From Hermodice carunculata (Eukaryota > Annelida > Polychaeta > Eunicida > Amphinomidae): a stretch of 64,000 bases of DNA. The notes beneath the pieces were generated by a model. That model did no database searches. It worked only from the letters and a program-made list of their open reading frames with translations, and was not told where the DNA came from. Shown here in pieces: positions 37,346 to 50,774 of the stretch (within the stretch, counting starts at the first letter, position 1; each line of letters opens with the position of its first letter). The translations under genes were made by a program, and so were the position numbers. Where the stretch lies: assembly GCA_964020975.1 (NCBI GenBank), contig OZ026625.1, positions 42,101,835-42,165,834 on the forward strand, given 5' to 3'.

Positions 37346-39277
37346 AAGCTCGCCTAAAATAATTCAGGTGAGCTCCTAAAAGCACACCTCAATTTAGCAT
37401 TTAAGCACTCTGACTATAGCAATAGCTCACCTACAACTCACCTAGAATGATTTCAGGTGAGCTTTTTTCAGCTCACCAACAATTTTTAGATGTGAAGGCC
37501 TGCATGATTTTATTATACGAGAGCAGACAACATGATTAAGGTGGAACAGTTTGTCTTGGTCTTTGATGATCATGCAGTGAAGCTGATGCACTATGTATTG
37601 CAAAATTGGGCAAGGCCAAGCACAACAGGTGCATGTGAGTTCCCAGTAGAGGGCTATGTATGCAGGTGGGCTAGGTAAGTGTATTTCCATTATAACTTGT
37701 GGATATATATAACTTTAAAACCGCTCTACCCAGAAACACCAAATTTCTTGTGTTAAATGGTTAAAATTTGACAACTTTTGCAGCAAAACTATTCAATATA
37801 TTGAATGTTGTACCTAGATTCTTACAATGGAATACACACCTGAGCCCTCAAGAATTTTGTGTATTGGGTTGTATATTCATCCAAATACACATAAAATTGG
37901 TAGTTGTGATCTCTCCTGTTGCTGCACAAACCTGCGTGACAGCACTTGGGTTTGTTGGTATGGATAAACCAAACTTGTCAGAATCAAGACCTTTGTTCTC
38001 TTCACTTTTGAACAATAAGAGACAGCCAATACCAAACAGTTACTTCAGAGATAAAGCTGATTGACACCTGGTAATTATCCTGACACAATCTGTCCAACAC
38101 AAATGAAGAACAACTTGATGAGGTTTGCCCTTAGGCTGTAGTTACTGTTAACTGTTAGTCTCCTTGTTTGGAATGATCTTGTTGTCAACATGCACCTTTC
38201 TCCCAACTTTGGCATTGTCTTGTTGTCTTCTGCTTGCTGAATATCTTCAGCGGCTGGCTGGTGATGAACAAATACCAGTATTATAATGACTGTGATCTTG
38301 TCCTTTGGTCATTTTTTTTTTCTGACTTTCCTGAATCAAAATCAAAATATAATGAAATAGAATATGAATACTTTTTACAATGGAAACTAAACTATGCCTG
38401 GGTGATATCTCAATTTATAAAGTTGCCAAGAACTTTAAATGGGATGGTTATTTGTTGATGCAGATTCAGATGACATTTATTTATTTGGGCTAATACAGCC
38501 TTTGTCAAAATTCTACAGAATAACGTGTGCAATATGGACAATAGTACTTCCATATGTATATAGATTTGACAGGGCCAGGTTAGCTTATGGAGAGTAAAAA
38601 GTTCAAACTGCGGAATAGGGTGATGACTACAAGAAAGTGGTTCTGGACAAAAAGACACAAATACAATGGTAGAATAAAGCTTTCTGGGCTTGGAACATGT
38701 GGCTTTTTTTGTTGTTTTTGTTTTGTTTTTTGGCTCCAGTATAAAAAATGAAATAGGGTAATGACTACTAGGAAGTGGTTCTGGACAAAAAGACACAAAT
38801 ACAATGGTAGAATAAATTTGTCTGGGCTTGGAATGCGTGTTTTTTTTTTTTTTTTTTTTTCTATTTTTATTTTGGTTTTGTTTTTTGGCTGCAGTACAAA
38901 CATGTCTGGCCTTCCATTAGGAATAATAAAGTTGGTTCATATCATAATGGAGAATAAAAAAACACCAGAAATCTGTACTGTCAGGCGGCTCTGTTGTAAT
39001 GCTTCAGCCGTGATAATGAGTAAACTAAACTTGTGCTCACAGCTAAATATTTGTAAGCAAGAGGAGCTTTCAGGTAGTATCCACTACCCTTTGTCAACTC
39101 TGAAGTGACAGGTCACCTGATCGATCATGTGACCTTTGGTGTACATGTCCCAGCTGATGGAATGCTGTGGTAATCACACTGAACCAGGGTGTCATAAATA
39201 GGGGTTTACGTAGTAGTGTCCTTGGTCTCCGTTGAGCTTCTGCCAGTTGCATGTACCAGACAACTTCTGTGTTCTTT
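37346..39277. other. Presumed intron with a local tandem duplication
   Basis: It holds the duplication at 38614-38899. No exon is recognised. Reading frames of 98 and 74 codons at 37768 and 38234 show no known motif. Confidence 0.4.
38614..38899. repeat. Two-copy tandem duplication, ~138 bp
   Basis: AATAGGGTGATGACTAC...GAAAGTGGTTCTGGACAAAA, then AGACACAAATACAATGG, occurs twice. Each copy ends in a long T-run and TTTTTTGGCTCCAGTA / TTTTTTGGCTGCAGTA. Divergence is low apart from the T-runs. Confidence 0.85.
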
Positions 39278-39382
39278 GTCAAATATTGCCTGCTTAGCAG
39301 ACCTAGGGTCTCTCATTTTTACCTAGGACATCAGCCAAATCTAAAATGGCCTCACAGTCAGCTAAGCAGGCAATGTCAAATA
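39278..39382. mobile_element. Small foldback element
   Basis: TTTGTCAAATATTGCCTGC then TTAGCAGAC at the left is mirrored by GTCAGCTAAGCAGGCAATGT then CAAA at the right, with a 50-bp loop. No target duplication was identified. Confidence 0.5.
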
Positions 39383-40125
39383 AAGACTACTCCGGATTTT
39401 TACATATTAATATCTATTGATTAATACACATAAATACATGACCCTGTATATATATTTTGCAGACTCCTTTACTTTCCCCAAATGTGATGACCACTGTTTG
39501 ATGGCCTGGACTATATATTAGGACAGGTTTAAAAACTGCACATTAAGTTTCTCCCAACTTTAGCCAACTAAAAACATCTCTCAGTAGATATCAGATATGC
39601 TGCTCCCAAAAAGACAAAAAAAAAAAAAGTAAACAGATAAAGTAGAATCCATCTATCACAAAAGTAAATATGCGAGACGGTGAAAAATAGATGGAGTGAT
39701 CTTAATACATGCATAGACTTTGGCACTTTAATGTATGTTTTGATGATGTAGGATTGGCAGGATATCCCCTGTTCCCTGTAAAGTTGATAATAGTGTTCAT
39801 TTCTAATTTTAGCTCATTCTGTCACATAATTATATAAACATATAATTGTTTTCATACTATGAATAGTATCCCTTGGCTTTGGAAACATAAAATTTCTTTT
39901 CTGCAAGACAGCAAAGTTATTTCAAGTTCAGAATTTCTGGGCAGGCAAATATTTATCTGTCCTGAGGGTATTTAAACTGATTTTTTTTTTTTTTTTTTTG
40001 TTGGTGGTGATGGTGGGGGGGGGGGGGTGAGAGGAAGCTAGACTGGGTAAATGGACAGCAAAACCAGCATCATGCTTGTATTTTAAGTTTGGAAGTAGTA
40101 CAAGTGTCTGTGTTATATGTCAAAC
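39383..40125. other. Presumed intron, nothing recognised
   Basis: AT-rich, with a T19 run followed by a G14 run near 39981-40027. Confidence 0.4.
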
Positions 40126-40372
40126 TTAACTCTTTCGTTGCCACTTTGGACAAAAGTCAATATGCCCTGAATTAACATAACGATACGACATCCGTATTCT
40201 TCATAAGCCAACCTTTCATTCAGATAATAGCATGCATATACGGTTGCAATCTTATGCCTTGAGAATGGTCTGGGTCAACAACTTGCCTCCACATTATTTT
40301 AGGTGAAGTTGTGCCCAGAGTGCACCGAGGAAAGCTGTTGGTTCAGTATAAACTCAGCCCTGAAAGAGTTAA
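40126..40372. mobile_element. TTAA-target miniature element, palindrome decayed (copy 4)
   Basis: TTAA at 40126-40129 and 40369-40372, with ends CTCTTTCGTTGCC and GCCCTGAAAGAG. It retains GGGTCAACAACTTGCCTCC and CACCGAGGAAAGCTGTTGG, but the inner arms no longer pair. Confidence 0.7.
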
Positions 40373-40774
40373 CTTACCAGAACCGAGCAGACAGCTAATC
40401 CAGTCAAAGTTATAATAAATTTTGTTCTTTTTTTGGCAGAGTTGACATGATATTTGTAAGTTATGCATTCTAGTTTTTTCAGTCTGCACAGAGTAGGATT
40501 GCTGTCAACTTATCTTTGGTGGCACAAATTATGCGGCAGTAACATAAATACTTCTATTTTGATCTGTCCTCTAAATACCATGTCATACATCATTGCGCTG
40601 GTTGAAATTCCCCACCCAGCATCAAATTACAAAGATTTATCCTTTTGTGTATTTTGCACATTATTAAAAAGTCCTATGAAGACTTGTTGCACAAAGAAAT
40701 TTGAAAGACAGATCTATATGATTGAAGGGTACCATTCAACCAAAAGTGATAAACATGTATGGCAGTTCTCCTTT

Positions 40775-40920
40775 AACATGAGGCCCTGGTGAGAGGTCAC
40801 CCCTTCTACAGAGGCCACCTCTCAATGCAGCAAGTGGGGTATTTGCATTTGATTTCCCCCATCCAAAGAGTCCACCCCTCTCTTATGTCTAAGCCGCGCC
40901 ACATTTTGGAGGTAACCTTT
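40775..40920. mobile_element. Fragment of the TA-target family, GGCCACC subtype
   Basis: CACCCCTTCTACAGAGGCCA, then CCTCTCAATGCAGCAAGT, and CCACCCCTCTCTTATG match the interior of the element at 61546-61723. The ends are lost. Confidence 0.45.
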
Positions 40921-42134
40921 TACTGAGTGGGGAGCGTAACACTTGTTTACCGACTGATTGATGACACCTCACAGACTGAGAACTACGGGACTCTTATGGA
41001 TTCTTAGGTAATTTGGCCTGTCATTTCCATCTGATACATGCACACATGACCTCACTGACCCCATGCAGTGTCTTTCTGTGAAATGTACACATGTAACGTG
41101 GCCCCTCCTTTTCTATTATGGCCATGTGTGAAAATTAACCCGTTAAGTGCTGTCTGTTCTTCAAATAATTTATTAATTTTACAACAAATATGCCAGCCTT
41201 GTCAGTGGTAAAATGTGTTGGGGAAAGTAGAACTCTTGATCAGTGTTGTTGGTCTGGCACCCATGGTGGCCATGTTGCCGCCACAGGCGTACAGACAGGA
41301 CGTAGAACTATGCATTTGACACCTGGCCAAACGTGTGGACAACAAGGTGGTTGACCTGTCCTGGGGTCAAAACCAGCACACTGTGGCATGGCATCACACT
41401 TGGCAACCCTTTTGTTGTTATGGAATGAGACTAAGTCAACAACTTTCTTTAACACAAGGAACGGTGTTCACCTTTGACATGTTATCCTGGAAGTAAGTCC
41501 ATCTATGTACCCCCGTCCCCCCCCCCCCCCGCAAAAAAAAAAAGAAAAGAAAAAAACACCTCCTGTAATATCAATCTGAGCAACTGGAAGCAAATGCTTT
41601 GACGTTGATGACAGTTTACATCCGGACATTGGGGGTGGGGGGATGGGGGGTGGCTGCAGGAAGGAAAGGGTTATTATTATTTTTGTAGTGTTGTGCTTGA
41701 ATTGCCAAGGAACAAAATATCTGGGCTGAATGATTACATAATTTACCCAAAAAGAATTTAGTACAGCAGTAGACTGGACCCTCCTTTTACAGACCACCTC
41801 AAGGGACGACCTAAAGCCATATTTGTATAGGTGGTCTGTCAACGGGGACTAGATTATGGAAAAGATACGAATAGGTCAGTATGTCTCCAGATGGCGTGGT
41901 GTCCCAAAGGAGAAACTGCTGCATCAGGTTGCGTACCATCACTCATTTTTCGCTCTTGTTAAATTTCTGTGTAAAATGTGACGAGATCCTCATGGTCAAT
42001 ATATGACCTGAATGTAACCTTGACCCTCTCTGCTTATATTGCCCGAAAGCACTTAGGACTTAAATTGACATCTGCCAAAAAGTTTATGCTTAAATTTCTG
42101 GTATCTTGAAAACATTTTTGCTGAGATTGATGTA
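40921..42134. other. Presumed intron with one TA-family element
   Basis: Besides the element at 41764-41924 there is a C12/A11 composite run at 41518-41541 and a G-rich patch at 41630-41653. Nothing else is recognised. Confidence 0.4.
41764..41924. mobile_element. TA-target miniature element
   Basis: CAGCAGTAGACTGGACCCTC then CTTTTACAGACCACC at the left; GTGTCCCAAAGGAGAAACTG-CTG at the right. Internal GGTGGTCTGTCAACGGGG. The ends are diverged. Confidence 0.55.
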
Positions 42135-42141
42135 TAAGATC

Positions 42142-42259
42142 ATTCATGATGGCACGCCCCAGGTCAATAGGTTTCCTTGGCACAGGGTGGGGCACAATGT
42201 ACCTAACCCATGGCAAGGAAAGCTATTGACCACTGGTACTCTGCCCAGATAGAGGTTAA
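42142..42259. mobile_element. TTAA-family element, palindrome region and right end
   Basis: TTCATGATGGCACGCCCCAG then GTCAATAGG leads into the palindrome at 42163-42230, with arms mismatched at several places. The element ends GATAGAGGTTAA (TTAA at 42256-42259). Its TTCATGATGGCAC segment is the best match in the window to the 29-bp minisatellite unit. Confidence 0.6.
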
Positions 42260-44107
42260 AAACTAGTGTGCAACATGTTTGTGTAATTGACAGTACAGTG
42301 TTTGTGTGATAAACACCTGCACAGGACAGATGGAATTAAATGAGATTGATCCTATAGCTATCAATACCGTGTCCTAGGAAACTACAAACAATTCACTTCC
42401 AGTTTCCACAGTATGAAACGGATTACTTGGTAGGCTTTTATGGCTTTTTCCCAAATTCCTCAGTCATAAACTCACTTGAATGTGGCTAAAGGAGCAGTTC
42501 TGACTGTACACACGTACACACTCTATACCTCCAGTTTCCAGGAAACAGATTCTTGTATCTGTTGTAAACAGTACCTGTCCCCCCCCCCCCCCCCTTTCCG
42601 GTATTACGCCCCAAAGGTTTAATCATTACATAAGTATGACTTAGATCTTCGGAGAATATATTTGTGCGACTTGGTGCAGTAGGCTATTCAGGCTATGTAA
42701 ATTTTTTTCTGTGTACACATAGTTGTGTACTGTATGCCTTAGGTACAGCCATGGTGGACCCTATACTTTAACTCCTTTCTGATATGTTATAATGAGACAG
42801 AGTGGTCAAGTGTTCGAAGTTTTGGCCTAGGGCATACCTTTTGTCATGCGGTTTGAATTCATTTGCAATGCTCATACAAAGTGGGTTCTACTGATGGGAC
42901 AGCATTTGATGAAGAACCAGACATTTGACATCCGTCCACTTTCTGACACTCTGAGTGAGAAAGGGTCAATTTAACTCTGGTACCATAAGAGTATAGCCAG
43001 CTTTTCAAGCTCCATGTTTAAATGGGCCACCAGACTGTTATTTGAAAGTAGGCTGTTAACTCATGGTATATATATATATTAACAATGTTAGTCTTAAGTT
43101 GTTCATTTCAGTCTTCTGTCTTCATGAAACCACAATTACCAATTATCTGTGTATTAATTTGAATACACAATCCAAGACACAGAATTCTGCCAGACGAAAG
43201 ATGTGTATTCCCATTGGATTGCATGTTAAATTAACCTCAAATCAAAGACAACATGTACTTTTAAAGCTGCACGAATAAAATTTATGTGAACATTTCAGCT
43301 ATATATATAATTTTACCACACAAATTTTGCAGATTCTGCAACAAGTGGTTTTAAAGTTATTAAGCTGTAAATTACAGTGAAAAGTAATGGAAATACACAA
43401 CTGTAGCCCTGAATAACTGAAATGTACTCTACAGGAGAGCAGTAGAAACTTCTGTTCTTGCTCTCCCCTATTGGAGCAAGAAAGAGATAACATCAAAACT
43501 GACTTAGCCCACAACGGAATCTGATACATTTATCTCAGTATTCATCAATCTTATGATGCTTTTTCCTCAAAGAAAGAGAATATTTGTTAATTGATGCTGT
43601 ATTACTTTTGGGTGCATTAATTTTGGCTCTGTATGCTTAATTCAAGGCTAGAATGAGAAGCTACTGATGTAGAACTGACAGTGATCTATGTACATTCATG
43701 GTAGTTACTCATGCCCATGGCTATTGCTGGTCTGAACATTTAAAGTTAAAAACAAGAACAGACCATGGGCCTATTATGTGAATCATTCAGTTCAGGTTCA
43801 GGTCTAATGTTTTCCGCATGCGAACTGTGAGTTGCTTAAACTAAATGTGACAATGTTTTCTCTACAAGTGAACACATTATAATTTATATTCCTTTGTCAA
43901 GCATAAGCTGGACAACATGGCTAAAGAGACTAAGTTTTTGTGCATAAAATTTGTCGATTGAATGACTTTTTTTTTCATTTTTAATGTCACCATGCAATGG
44001 TTGTTTCTTGTAAATGCAAGTTTTGTAGCAAGATATCTTGCATCCATAGGATCCCATTAGATTGCTATATGTTTCTGATGTGCTCTTGTCTTTTTCAAGT
44101 ATGGCAA
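42260..44107. other. Presumed intron, nothing recognised
   Basis: AT-rich. A C16 run at 42579-42594 is the only marked feature. Confidence 0.4.
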
Positions 44108-44460
44108 TTTATTTTACATATGTGAAAAAGATTTACATATATGCAAAAAAGATTTACACATGTGAAATAGTTTTACACACATATACAATAAAGTTTTTAT
44201 TTCACATATGTGTAAAACTATTTCAAATATGTACAAAATAATTTCACATGTGTAAATCTTTTTGAATCACATGTTATTTCACAAATGTGAAAAGATTTAC
44301 ACATATATGTGAAATAGTTTTACACACATGTAAAATTATTTTTCATTTCACATGCATGTATGTTTAAAAGAATTTCACATATGTGTAAATCTTTTTTCAC
44401 ACATGTGAAATAAATGACCATTTCACATATGTGACAAGGATGTTCACACGTAAAATAGTT
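44108..44460. repeat. Array of self-complementary TTTCACATATGTGAAA-type units
   Basis: About a dozen units of the types TTTACACATGTGAAAT, TTTCACATATGTGTAAA and GATTTACACATATATGTG follow each other with short AT spacers. Almost every unit is a palindrome or half of one. The same motif (GTTTCACATGTGTGAAAAAG) reappears at 45220, just beyond the AGGTCA element. Confidence 0.85.
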
Positions 44461-45213
44461 TTTAGCTGGGCCCATATAGGCCCGGAGGTTATTGCTGTGC
44501 CCTGCATCTATGTACGAATCCAGGCCTCTGTCAGTGCGTGCATCCATCCGTCCCAGCTTGTGCATGATTTCAGAAGAACCGGATAAGCTGGGAACATGAA
44601 ACTTTTTTAGTTTGTCACCCTTTTTTAAGTTTACGCCAAGTTGGAAGAACAATGACCTTGACCCAATTTTAAGGTCAACTAGGTCAATTATATATGAATT
44701 TCTTGCAGGCAATACCAGGAGATCCAGAATAGCTAGGACGGTGAAACATTCACAGATAATCACCCTTGTAAGGGTCTCTGTCAAATTTGAAGAACAGTGA
44801 CCTTGACCTAATTTGAAGGGCATCAGAGGTAATTTTTCTCTTTAATAAATGTCTTGTACATGAGATCTTAAGAACTGGATAAGATAGGATCATAAAGATT
44901 TTTACAGTTAATCACCCTTGTAAGAATGTAGCTCAGGTTTATGGGACAGTGACCTTGACCTGATATTAAGGTCACCAAGATCAATCCACTAACAAGGAAT
45001 ATCAAAAAAAAAAAAAAAAAAAAGAAAGAGAAAAGCTAGGATCATAAAACTTTTACAGTTGATCTAACATTCGAAAGGTGAATTGAAATTTGAAGGAGAA
45101 TGACCTTGTCTTGATTTTGAGGTCACCCGGTTCAATTTATTTTGAAATTCTTGCATAGATATCAGAAGAAACAGATTCCTTTGGTGGGCTGCAGAGGGGT
45201 TTTAAGGCATTAG
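44461..45213 (-). repeat. AGGTCA-bearing element, most complete copy
   Basis: Read on the minus strand it starts AATGGCTAATGCCTTAAAAC and ends CCTCCGGGCCTATATGGGCC, then AGCTAAAAA. Between these are four units with AAGGTCA/TGACCT blocks (plus-strand positions near 44653, 44799, 44950 and 45100), spaced 146-150 bp. Both termini match the broken copies at 5232 and 7222. Its two flanks carry the same palindromic simple repeat, consistent with insertion into that array. No coding capacity and no clear inverted termini. Confidence 0.75.
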
Positions 45214-47000
45214 CCATTATGTTTCACATGTGTGAAAAAGATTTTCATATATTTATAATTATGGAATAAATGCTAAAACGGCTTGCCATAAGCATGAGCC
45301 TATTAAATAATATGTACAATGCACATGAACCAGAAAAACAAGACTGAACTAACTGGGCCCAGTACAAAGTTCTCGCAAAGGAAAGTGAGCCAGCATTGCC
45401 TCGCCTGGCTGCATAGGATTTTGCAACTGTTTTTTGAAGAGGCAAAAAACAAAGTGTTGACACAGTGATTTATGAGTATATGATACAAGTCTGAGCAGCA
45501 GACATAACATAAATATTGTCAAGTTGTTGTTTTTAAGTTGGTCGGTCCATCATGCATAAAATATAAGTTAACCCCTTGATTACCAGGCACATGTGAAAGC
45601 TTTCACAGCCCCTCAAAGAATTTTTTCTAGGTTTGAACTCTGTAAAACATTCTGTAGCATGTGGAGGTTGCTCTCCACAGATGCCCAGAAACTCCCAAGA
45701 AATTTTGTAAAAACCATTGGGAGATCAAGTGGACATATATGGAAGGCCTGATGGTAGATCATGCCTCTGTGTGTACAGTCACTTTCAGAGGGAGTGGCTG
45801 AATGTGGTTATAGTGGTCATACTCTGTACTGAGCATGTCCCACTGATCAAGCTGATTAGATTGCAACATATACCTTTTATTATGCTGTAATGTTTGAGTA
45901 CATGGGTCCCAGTCCTGAGAGACCATTCCAATGATATTAGACCAGATACTTTGCTGTAAGAACTTTTCATGTAAGTGTGCCTAATATGAAGGACCACCTG
46001 TCTTGAGAAATTTAAGTTTGCAAATGGGAAAGCAGTATTCTTCTAGTATTTCCTGGGCCATATATAAGAAAAATGTCCATATGCCTTTAATAAGTAGTCT
46101 GTATTTCCAAACTATTAGTAATATCCTGCTTGTCTCCACAGGTACCAACCTGTATCTCGCCATATCGCCGAGTGAGACTAGGCAATCAGGTATGCAGTTG
46201 GGGCGGGAACTTAACATGCTTATCTCCTATTACTTGCAAATACAATACTTTGTGCATTACAGACTTTTGTACCTTAATTACTCAACTCAGGCTAGGACCC
46301 TATTTTGTATGGTAAAGGGTAAAGATGGAGAAAGGGGTACATTCAGTTATCAGAGGTCACATAAAAGTAACTATTCCCAAATGGTGCATCACCTCAAGTA
46401 AAAAAGACCACTGTGTCATCAGATATCACACAACACAAACTACCCCTGCCCCACCCCCCTTGCATTTTCATAGATTTGTTTATAATTAAGGACCAGGACA
46501 TGCAAATTGCTGCAGAGATCTTGAGGTGAAATTATAGGATCCAGACATGCAACTGGCAAACTTGCATCAAGTCTTCAAAGTTCTTTGAAGTGCTGTAGAT
46601 TTGTTTGGCACTAGATACATTTGTGTACTTTGCAGTTATCACCTGGTTATATTGCTGACTAATGTATGTGCAGACCGTGACACTGTCACGGTTACACTTA
46701 TCAGGATGCTATAAAGTTTGATGCACTCAGGTGAACTTGATAGATAGGATCCTTGCCAGTTGAGTAATCAGGGAACAAAAGCCTACGTCAGTGGCACGTA
46801 AGTTTGTCTTTCAGTCACACGGGTACAATAATGTAGGCCTTTCACAAAAACTGTCTGTGGTTTTATATATTTTATTTTTCACAATCAAATCAGCATTTTC
46901 CGTATGTTGCATCAACTCGCCTGATATACATGTGTCTGTTTTGTCTTGCAAAGCTATGTTATATAGAATTGAAGTGCCTGTAATCAGGCCTCCGATTGGA
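45214..47000. other. Presumed intron with TA-family internal sequence
   Basis: The stretch 46090-46210 (CAAACTATTAGTAATATCCTG, GTATGCAGTTGGGGCGGGAA) is homologous to the interior of the 509-bp element at 57368-57876, on the opposite strand. An open frame there is therefore element-derived. Confidence 0.4.
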
Positions 47001-49600
47001 ACCTATACATCTACATGTGTATTGAAAAATCCAATCAATAATGTCTGAAATTGCCTACAAAACCAATAGTTTTGTGAGATAATTTTTAAAAACAGATATG
47101 TAATATAGGGCTATGACCATGATGTGGCAACAGCAAAAATAAAAGCCACAACCAATCTCTGTGTTTTCTCCACTGTGGTTGTGGTAGAGATAATAAGCAT
47201 CTCCATCTACATGTACAAATGTATATGCAAATTTTGAACATCTAGTATAAACTTTATTTAAATCTTATACCAGTATGCCCAGTTTTTAGCCACCTTCTTT
47301 TCATGTAGATTGTCTTGATACAATTAAATTATGTCAATATGGCCAATTAGCTGACTGATGGGTGCTATAATATATAGACTTATTATAATTAGGTGAAGCT
47401 TCTTCTGTCATTGGCCAAAGGCCCTCTGTCAAGGAATTACTATTTTGGAATAGTGCATGACCAGAGGATCACTAGTACATGATGACAAGTGCAGTCACTT
47501 CTCACCAGGGGGAGCTATCACATTGACCTTACCAAGTCGTGAGTCTCATGTAGTTTCTAATCAAATGAAATTTGAAAACCCTGCAATGATTTCTCGTTAA
47601 TTCTGCTGTGAAGTGAAGAAACTGCACCTAATCATAATAAAGTATATGTTGCATGTGGTGCCATGAACTATTGCAGATCAGCAATCCTTTGGGACCAATA
47701 GCACACTTGGCTGACACCACATGTGCTATTGCTCCCCTCAGACTAGTAATCTGCAATAGTATATGGCACTACCTGCAATATGTATTTACTATATACATTC
47801 CTACTTGCATTGCACTGTGTGTAGTTTAAACCATGTTGGCATGTTGGTCATTTTTATGTCTAGCCTCCTGTGAAGACCCATGCAGGCTGACGGCTTGGCT
47901 ATTCAGCTGAAATAAAAGTTTCTTATCTCTGCCTTTTGAGGTGACACAGTCTGCCAAGCAGGCAAACACATTTCTAAGGCAGAATTTAAATCCTATAAGT
48001 GATTTCTTTCTGGCTGAATAACTAGCCATTTAGCTATCCTTTTCTACTTAAATCATTCAAAATTGCCCAGGCAAAAAGTGTCACCTGTTCTTAAAGTTTT
48101 TTTTTTACTTAAAACTTAATTTTCAGGGTTTTTAAAAAAATTTTCTTTAAGAATTGTAGGCATAGCTTTCCTTGACATGAGTTGGGTACATTACACCCTA
48201 CCAGTGATTTAGAGACCATTATTGGTTCAGTCTTATTCTGACCAGAAACAGTTAATACACTGACCTTGAGAACAACACATAATAAGGAATAAAACCTGTA
48301 TTACATAAAATTGCAGTTCTTTTGAGCTGTAAATCTTTTCCATAATGGTTATGTACAGAAGCCTTAGGTTGCCCATGAGGAGATCAATCATCATATATCA
48401 TTGACCTATCAAGTGGAACCAGGGAGATTATTATAACTTTTTACTCTATTACATCTGTTCTGCCAACAGTACATTTATAGGAAAAATGATCAGAACAATA
48501 TAAACTTTTTTTGCAGGGGTGAGAGTTTTTTTTTTTTTTTTCAACTTTGAAGTGAGTGTAACAAACATGCACTGGGGGAGGGGTGAAAACTAAGTGTACA
48601 ATTTTGTTCTTCACAAAAAAAAAGTTACTACACCTGTGTATTTAATCCACAAAATTTAATGCCAGAGTTTTTGTTGAAGCTATGCTTACAAATCAAACAC
48701 TTTTCCATGAGAAAGTTCATTGTTTTTAATACAGCTAGCCACTTCAATGCAAGCTGCACCATGCAAGCTGCATGAAAAGGGTCCTTTTTAATGTAACTTG
48801 CATTGTGCTGAGGAGTTTGCCAGACCAGGTTCAAATGATGAATGTGTTATGTGATTGATGTGCCATCATTTTCTGGGGCTCATATGAAGGTAGAAAGGCT
48901 TGCGAGTTTGGAATTTTAGGACTGCCTGACGAAGGTCTTGAAAAGACTTGAATTTTATCATGGGGTCTTGTAAGGTATCAAGCATTTACTTTTTTCAGGG
49001 AAAAAAAAAAAGTCTGCATGGAGAAGTGGAATGTGCACTAAAATTATGTCTAATATGATCAGGTTGCTTTGGCAATCAAAGCAAACTGATGGTAGGTCTG
49101 TGCAGGATTTTTCATGGTACAAATTAAGCTTTATGAGGACTAGTCATTGTGCATTATTTGGGTTCAAAAACATGGGGACGTGAGGTTGAAATTTTGGTCA
49201 AAATGGTCTGGAAAGTGCTTGAAAAAATGCTGTATTTTGGTTTGTCCCTGGTTTATGAACCTTGTGTTGCAAAAACACCCAATGCATGTACATAGTGTCT
49301 TCATGAGAGCTGAAATGTCTGCCTCCAGCAGATTGGGTCACGCTCCAGCAAACATCCACACCAATCACTTCAAATAAATTTGTGTCTTTTTGTCTGCTGT
49401 GTGTTACTGGCAAGTTATAGGTCAGACAGAACAAGGAAGATGAGTACTATGGCTCATTGTGTCTCTATGGTTGCCATGAAGGAAGAACCTGCAAAGTTTT
49501 TGAACTCCACAATGAAAAGAACATCTAGCAGGTCATTTTTTTTTCTTGTTTTTTGTTTATGTACTTTGTAAATCTATGGACCATTTGTATGAGTCTGAAA
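47001..49600. other. Presumed intron, mostly unrecognised
   Basis: It contains a weak TTAA-family remnant (48160-48260, GCATAGCTTTCCTTGACATG) and a CTTGAAAAG-type dispersed repeat (48900-49240). No exon is supported. Confidence 0.35.
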
Positions 49601-49604
49601 TAAA

Positions 49605-49959
<355 letters not shown>

Positions 49960-50133
49960 CAGTAGTACCTGCTGTATAGACGACTGCTGGGACAGACCAT
50001 ATGCTCTTTGCAGCCACTTTTCTGTGGCCGCAGGAGTCAGCTTTCATTTATAAGTTACCTGTGGTAAAAGACCACCTGCCGTATGTCACCACTTTTTCAT
50101 GGCAGGAGTGGTCACATATAGCAGGTACTATTG
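49960..50133. mobile_element. TA-target miniature element, CCTGCTGTATA subtype
   Basis: TA at 49958-49959 and 50134-50135. Ends CAGTAGTACCTGCTGTATA and TATAGCAGGTACTATTG are inverted. Internal AAAGACCACCTGCCGTATGT. 174 bp. Confidence 0.8.
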
Positions 50134-50579
50134 TAATTGCACAACCATAATGTCAGTAAGGAATAAAACATGTAAAACATGTTGACATGAATATTGTGGG
50201 GGGAGGGGGAGAAAAAGTTCACTTGTATTACGGTGGTTTTAATTATAAAAATAGACAGTCCCTTTCTGAAGAAATACCAAGTTACAGAAGCATATCACTA
50301 TTTATGCACCGGTCTTAATTGGCATTATGAGTGCCAGGAAGGAAGGCTAGAATGCAGGGGGTTAAAATACCCAATGGGGAGGCAAGTAACATGCCTCTTT
50401 CTCATGGGCAGGAGAGGGTTAACATGTGTCATGGATTTTGTGGGTCTTGCTTCATTTACAGCAGAGATTATCTTGCTTGCATGCACGCCCTGACATTCCC
50501 AGATAGTGCACTGATGCACATTTCCCTCCTTCTGCCCCTGATCTTCATCCTTATTGAAGAAATGAACTGTTGCTGATTC

Positions 50580-50774
50580 GTAATTCTATCCCCCTTGAAT
50601 CAGTTTAAGTGGCTGGTGATCAAATATGATCTCTTTCAATATTATTCACCAATTTCAACAGTAATGAAAAATAATTTGAATGAGAATATAGATAAAACCT
50701 GACAAGATAATATGCCCCCACACCAAGGAAAACTGTTGACTCAGTCATAATTAATTCAAGGGGAAAAGGGTTAA
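50580..50774. mobile_element. TTAA-family element, decayed
   Basis: CCCCCTTGAAT at the left pairs with ATTCAAGGGGAAAAGGGTTAA at the right (TTAA at 50771-50774). AAGGAAAACTGTTGACTCAG remains, but the left palindrome arm is gone. The left TTAA is mutated. Confidence 0.6.

Noticed and set aside
46136-46193. An exon-like segment: TTGTCTCCACAG acceptor, GTACCAACCTGTATCTCG..., donor GTATGC, phase 1 to phase 1
   Set aside because: The flanks and the GTATGCAGTTG segment are homologous to the interior of the miniature element at 57368-57876, so it is repeat-derived. The phase match is probably chance.
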